Assembly: GCF_014898055.3 (NCBI RefSeq)
Contig: NW_023605194.1
Span: 96,355,258-96,419,257 of the forward strand
Source: Talpa occidentalis
Taxonomy: Eukaryota; Chordata; Mammalia; Eulipotyphla; Talpidae
Length of the DNA stretch: 64,000 nt
Direction: 5' to 3'
A program made the position numbers and the translations under genes. A model generated the notes under the pieces. It saw only the letters and a program-made list of their open reading frames with translations. It did not search any database and was not told the origin of the DNA. This document shows positions 62,487-64,000 of the stretch, piece by piece; the stretch's first letter is position 1; each line of letters begins with the position of its first letter.

Positions 62487-62670
62487 GACAGCATTTATTG
62501 AGTGCACAGCATTTATCAGGCATTATTCTAAGCACTTCATATGTATTATTTCATTTAGCTTAAAACTGCTTTTTGAGTTAACTACTATTATCCTCATTTT
62601 ACAGTTTAAGAAAATCAAGGTCAAAAGTCAAAGAATTTGTCAAAAGAAAGTCACCTAAATAGCATAGTCA
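62487..62670 (+). repeat. MIR/L2-type copy
   Basis: tttattgagtgcacagc, aggcattattctaagcactt, attatcctcattttacagtt and the following aaagtcacctaaatagc follow the mammal-wide MIR/L2 end. Confidence 0.7.
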
Positions 62671-64000
62671 GAATATCAATGCAATTATTCTTCCTCAAGG
62701 AGGTATGCTTTTTAATCACTCCCATGCCATGCTGTATATATAGTTTTGATAGAGAAGAAGCATAGGTGTCCCCCAACATTTAGACTATTGTCAGGGAAAT
62801 TAATATATCTCTCTCCTATTCTCATTTTTCATCCACCAAACTTCCCAACCTTCACAGCCACAGTAGCAGTGATATATGGGTTTGCACAGCAGAGAAGGAA
62901 GAGGGAGGCAGGTGGCAGGAGATGTAGCCAGATCCTCACTGTGGCGCTTGCCCCTGTAGTGCTGTATTTGGAGATACCCCAAAGACTCAACACCTTTGAT
63001 ACCCTAGTGGGTCACTCACTGATGAGCTTATAATCCTTGTGTGTCTCACAACTACTGGAAGGATGTGGAAAATGCTCTCTCGACAGAGCAGGGCTCTACC
63101 TGGGTGGTATTTTCTTTCACCTTCGTGTGCCTGGGATAGCTGTTTGTTACTGCTCCAACCACCTATGTGCAGGGAAGGGAAACCTACAGAATGATCGTTA
63201 ATAGGCAGCAGCCAGTGGCCAAGAAGCTGGGAGGGGTCAATAAACAAGCAGAGTCCTTCCTGCTGAAGCCTCCCTTGTGTCAGTAAAACGAGGACTGCAC
63301 CAAATGCCTGGCCCCTCTAACAGGCCAGAAAGTAAGGCAATCTGCCCTGTATCCCTCTGTGAGATCTTTTCCCATTTCTCTTTTGATGTTCAATGCAAAG
63401 CTGCATGACAAGTATCATTTTACAGACAGGAAACTAAGGATAAGAGGTCTTCAGGGACTGAATTGGAAATGACAAAACAGAAATCTGAATACTGGCCTCA
63501 GAGCAAAGCCACAATCTGAACCTTGACTCCAGCTGGTTCTGAAACTGACCTGTCATGCACCAATGTGACACTGATATCACAGGGTCCTCTGAATGATGGA
63601 AGCATTTGCTCCTGGGCAAGGCAGCACTGATGTAGAAAGGGGCTGGCTGGCCAAGAGAGCGGAGGTCCTCTGCCATCCTAGCCTGTTTTTTTTTTTTTTT
63701 TTTGCCATAAAGATAAGGCATTGATTCCATCTTCACACCTTTTCCAGGTTCTGCAAAGTGATAATTCGAGAGAAGAAAATAGTCAAAGGTCTATTGTCAT
63801 TCCACTAGGACTCGGAAGATAAATCAGTGGATATAAACATTTATGTTGATGAAGCAGGAATGGTGAACTTAGAAAACAAAAAGAATAAACAGCTCCGGAC
63901 TCTTCTTAGTCACCGGGGACATCAATTGGTGCTAATATGCTCTCCTCAGCTGTTTCTGTGGTTCTCTCTGAAGGACTGAGTTTAAGACATAATTACCTAC
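62671..64000. other. Downstream intergenic, no gene seen
   Basis: No exon, RNA gene or named repeat; a poly-T run lies at about 63687-63703. The last 250 bases are less AT-rich but show no open frame with a family motif. Confidence 0.35.

Overview
The window is nuclear DNA from a placental mammal. It is AT-rich and intron-rich, and it is dense in LINE-1, L2/MIR, LTR and tRNA-derived SINE copies. There is no bacterial or organellar gene. One protein-coding gene can be supported: a complete ADAM7 (disintegrin/metalloprotease 7, an epididymal membrane protein) on the + strand. It has 23 coding exons between the start codon at 20964 and the stop codon at 58559-58561. Every exon joins in frame through GT/AG sites, and the predicted protein is 789 residues with no internal stop.

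Layout: 1-20.9 kb is upstream intergenic DNA made mainly of repeats: old L1 pieces, ERV1-like LTRs, one SINE holding two nested solo LTRs, MIR, a hAT-type fragment and a long L2-like element. From 20.96 to about 59.5 kb lies ADAM7, in the order signal peptide, prodomain, metalloprotease-like domain with HQLGH in place of HExGH, disintegrin, cysteine-rich/EGF-like, one transmembrane helix and a cytoplasmic tail of about 99 residues. Its introns hold most of the young SINEs. From 59.5 to 64 kb is downstream intergenic DNA with a second copy of a GC-rich repeat, a MIR/L2 piece and no gene. In other mammals the tandem order is ADAM28-ADAMDEC1-ADAM7 followed by NEFM/NEFL (established knowledge); neither neighbour is seen here.

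At least 24 copies or fragments of a single SINE family are present. Each begins like ggcctccctggtggcgcag, has tRNA-type A and B boxes, and ends in an A-rich or CAAA tail. Many have intact target-site duplications. The family does not match the Bov-tA, CHR, PRE, ERE, CAN or VES types I know. It best fits a rhinolophoid-bat (Rhin-1-like) SINE, so a horseshoe or leaf-nosed bat is my tentative guess at the host; this is inference.

No new biochemical system was found. The most unusual structure is a 108-bp near-perfect inverted duplication (106/108) at the 5' end of a truncated antisense L1 in ADAM7 intron 19. It looks like a retrotransposition that switched template onto its own flank, and it would form a long hairpin in the ADAM7 pre-mRNA. 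Also worth attention are two about-480-bp direct GC-rich repeats flanking the last ADAM7 exon, two solo LTRs in one SINE, a SINE subfamily with a 3' extension beyond its tail, and an internally deleted SINE form lacking box B.
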